Notes under the pieces: generated by a model
Told to the model about the DNA's origin: nothing
What the model saw: the letters and a program-made list of their open reading frames with translations, nothing else
The model's database searches: none
Shown here: piece after piece, positions 4,793-6,134 of the stretch
Layout: every line of letters starts with the position of its first letter
How positions within the stretch are numbered: position 1 is the stretch's first letter
Program-made: the position numbers and the translations under genes
Source of the DNA: JBOGIG01 sp050742455
Lineage (GTDB): Bacteria; Actinomycetota; Acidimicrobiia; Acidimicrobiales; JBOGIG01
DNA length: 6,134 bases
Reading direction: 5' to 3'
Assembly (NCBI GenBank): GCA_050742455.1
Contig: JBOGIG010000054.1
Coordinates: forward strand, 1 to 6,134

Positions 4793-5884
4793 GTGGCAAA
4801 GGCGTGGGCGATGGTGCTGGACGGGCCCCGACATCTGGAGCGTCGCCACTTCCCCCTGCCCCCCATCGCTGGCGATGCCGGACTCTTGCGAGTCGAAGCC
4901 TGCGGGCTGTGCGGTACGGACCACGAGCAGTACAGCGGCGCCTTGGCCGCGGGCTTCGCCTTCGTTCCCGGTCACGAGTCGGTCGGGGTGATCGAAGCCA
5001 TCGGTCCGGCTGCGGCGGCGCGCTGGTCTGTCTCGATCGGGGACAGGGTGGCGGTAGAGGTCTTTCAGTCCTGTCGAACCTGCCGGAATTGTCGGGGGGG
5101 TGATTATCGCCGGTGCCAGGCCCATGGGATCGGGGACATGTACGGGTTCATCCCGGTGGATAAGCCCCCCGGGTTGTGGGGCGGCTACGCCAGCCACCAA
5201 TACCTGGGCCCGGATTCATTGATCCTGCCGGTGCCCGAAGGGCTCGATGCACCAATGGCTACCTTGTTCAACCCGCTGGGAGCGGGCCTTCGCTGGGGGG
5301 CCACCCTGCCCGGCACTGGCCCGGGCGACGTGGTGGCTGTTCTCGGCCCTGGCATCAGGGGCATCTGTGCCGTGGTGGCGGCACAAGAAGCCAAAGCCGC
5401 CTTCGTCATGGTCACCGGAAGCGGTCCCCATGATGCATCCCGCCTGGAATGGGCCAGGAGGTTTGGCGCCGATCTAGTCGTGGACGTGAGCGAAGCCGAT
5501 CCGGTATCGGAACTGAGGCGGGCGACCGGCGGCTTGGCTGACGTGGTAGTCGACGTGACGGCCAAAGCGCCGGCCGCTTTCGCCCAAGCAATTGCCTTGG
5601 CCCGTCCGGGCGCCACGGTGGTGATGGCCGGCACCCGGGGAAGCCCCACCACACCGGGCTTCGACCCGGATCACTTGGTCTACAAGGAGCTCCGAATTCT
5701 CGGCGCCCTGGGGGTGGATACCTCGTCCTACCAGGCGGCGCTCGATCTGTTGGCCTCGGGCCGCTATCCCTTTGCCGACCTACCCCGCCAGATTTGCGAC
5801 ACAGCGTCGGTCGGGTCGCTGCTGACGGTCATGGCCGGCGAGAGCTCACAGGTCCCCCCCATTCACGCCGTGGTGGTCCCGTGA
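4793..5884 (+). CDS. Zinc-type medium-chain alcohol dehydrogenase
   Basis: A 363-aa MDR-superfamily oxidoreductase, usual length, cytoplasmic, that would interconvert an alcohol and a ketone or aldehyde with NAD(P). The catalytic-zinc region is CGLCGTDHEQY (37-47; Cys40 as ligand) and GHE (60-62). The structural-zinc lobe has four Cys spaced C-x2-C-x2-C-x7-C (94, 97, 100, 108). The cofactor motif is GPGIRG (185-190), a variant GxGxxG. Two oddities: the third zinc-ligand position, normally Glu in EPL or a Cys, reads NPL (Asn160); and no acidic residue is evident at the end of the second Rossmann strand (VMVTGSGPHD), which leaves NADP preference possible. The start is GTG (4793-4795), preceded by AAGGAGG at 4782-4788 with a short 4-nt spacing; ATG at 4811 is in frame but lacks an RBS. 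It is divergent from the thioesterase operon across a shared operator, and followed by tetR on the same strand. Confidence 0.93.
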   Translation: MAKAWAMVLDGPRHLERRHFPLPPIAGDAGLLRVEACGLCGTDHEQYSGALAAGFAFVPGHESVGVIEAIGPAAAARWSVSIGDRVAVEVFQSCRTCRNCRGGDYRRCQAHGIGDMYGFIPVDKPPGLWGGYASHQYLGPDSLILPVPEGLDAPMATLFNPLGAGLRWGATLPGTGPGDVVAVLGPGIRGICAVVAAQEAKAAFVMVTGSGPHDASRLEWARRFGADLVVDVSEADPVSELRRATGGLADVVVDVTAKAPAAFAQAIALARPGATVVMAGTRGSPTTPGFDPDHLVYKELRILGALGVDTSSYQAALDLLASGRYPFADLPRQICDTASVGSLLTVMAGESSQVPPIHAVVVP

Positions 5885-5895
5885 ATGACGTTTGG

Positions 5896-5934
5896 GGTCA
5901 AGGCAATCGGTCAAGGCAACCGGTCAAGGTTCGG
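5896..5934. repeat. Three tandem 13-bp repeats upstream of the tetR gene
   Basis: GGTCAAGGCAATC (5896-5908), GGTCAAGGCAACC (5909-5921) and GGTCAAGGTTCGG (5922-5934) run in tandem, all sharing GGTCAAGG. They lie in the ~103-nt gap between the dehydrogenase stop (5884) and the tetR start, 53 nt before the latter. A period of 13 bp is not an exact helical turn. The repeats could be regulator-binding iterons or simple replication slippage; they do not resemble the ACTGAT-N6-ATCAGT operator. Confidence 0.85.
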
Positions 5935-5987
5935 GACAGGAATCAAGCGGCTTCGTTCCCAATCGGCAACGGAAATCGGGGGGTAGG

Positions 5988-6134
5988 GTGTCGGACGTGA
6001 CCACGGCCCGAGCCAAAGCGCCGCGACGTCGAGCGGTGGGCGAGGAGGCAAAGTCTCAACGCCGAGACGACATCATGGCCGCGGCCAAGACCGTATTTGC
6101 CCGCAACGGGTATCAGGCCACCACCATCGCCCTC
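5988..6134 (+). CDS. TetR-family transcriptional regulator, N-terminal fragment (3' end outside window)
   Basis: The frame is open from GTG at 5988 to the right edge (49 codons). After a basic tail (ARAKAPRRRAVGEEAKSQ) comes RRDDIMAAAKTVFARNGYQA followed by TTIAL. This is the standard first helix and start of the helix-turn-helix in TetR-family repressors (pattern R..I..AA...F...GY..T....). Only the first part of the DNA-binding domain is present; the ligand-binding domain is outside. Two in-frame GTG starts are possible, 5988 and 5997: GGGGGG at 5978-5983 favours the first and AGGG at 5985-5988 the second. It follows the dehydrogenase on the same strand and is the natural candidate to bind the inverted repeats at 3096-3113 and 4673-4690, but that is inference. 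Confidence 0.88.
   Translation, partial: MSDVTTARAKAPRRRAVGEEAKSQRRDDIMAAAKTVFARNGYQATTIAL

Noticed and set aside
4703..5200. 165-aa minus-strand ORF opposite the dehydrogenase gene
   Set aside because: It would cross the divergent promoter and is antisense to conserved zinc-binding motifs; no motif of its own.
5939..5959. Hairpin GGAA-AAG/CTT-TTCC between adh and tetR
   Set aside because: The stem is interrupted by a 2x2 internal loop and has no T tract, so it is neither a terminator nor a convincing RNA element.
5885..5986. 33-codon ORF beginning with ATG immediately after the dehydrogenase stop
   Set aside because: It has no Shine-Dalgarno, its third-position GC is lower than in the neighbouring genes, and much of it is the 13-bp tandem repeat; it looks like open intergenic DNA.

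Overview
The window is GC-rich DNA with tightly packed genes, frequent GTG/TTG starts and strong G/C bias at third codon positions. Together with gene families that look most like mycobacterial/actinobacterial ones, this points to an actinobacterium (Actinomycetota). I cannot place it more finely from sequence alone; an uncultured acidimicrobial or mycobacterial-type lineage would both fit.

Layout. (1) Positions 2-355 (+) hold the last ~117 codons of a gene whose product looks like the C-terminus of malto-oligosyltrehalose trehalohydrolase (TreZ); it belongs to a different, trehalose-related locus entering from the left. (2) Four genes run on the minus strand and face it: in transcription order a PaaI-type hotdog thioesterase (4553-4131), a ~336-aa protein of possible AttH/CrtC/lipocalin type (4096-3086), a nitronate-monooxygenase-like flavoprotein (3027-1885) and a Baeyer-Villiger-type flavin monooxygenase (1871-399). 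Gaps are 34, 58 and 13 nt, as in an operon with a probable second promoter before the third gene. (3) Divergent from these, on the plus strand, is a zinc-type medium-chain alcohol dehydrogenase (4793-5884), followed after ~100 nt by the first 49 codons of a TetR-family repressor, cut by the window edge.

The genes read as a small inducible oxidative catabolic or modification cluster. An alcohol dehydrogenase could make a ketone, a Baeyer-Villiger monooxygenase could turn it into an ester, and the thioesterase and NMO-like protein would act on CoA thioesters or other intermediates. The substrate cannot be read from sequence.

The most notable signal is regulatory. An 18-bp inverted repeat of the form ACTGAT-N6-ATCAGT occurs in the divergent intergenic region (4673-4690). 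A copy matching at 14 of 18 positions lies just upstream of the NMO-like gene (3096-3113), inside the 3' end of the preceding gene. The first is framed by mirror-image TAGTAT boxes that could serve as -10 elements for both divergent transcripts. This suggests one repressor, plausibly the TetR protein at the right edge, controlling all three transcription units. A three-copy 13-bp tandem repeat lies just upstream of that tetR gene.
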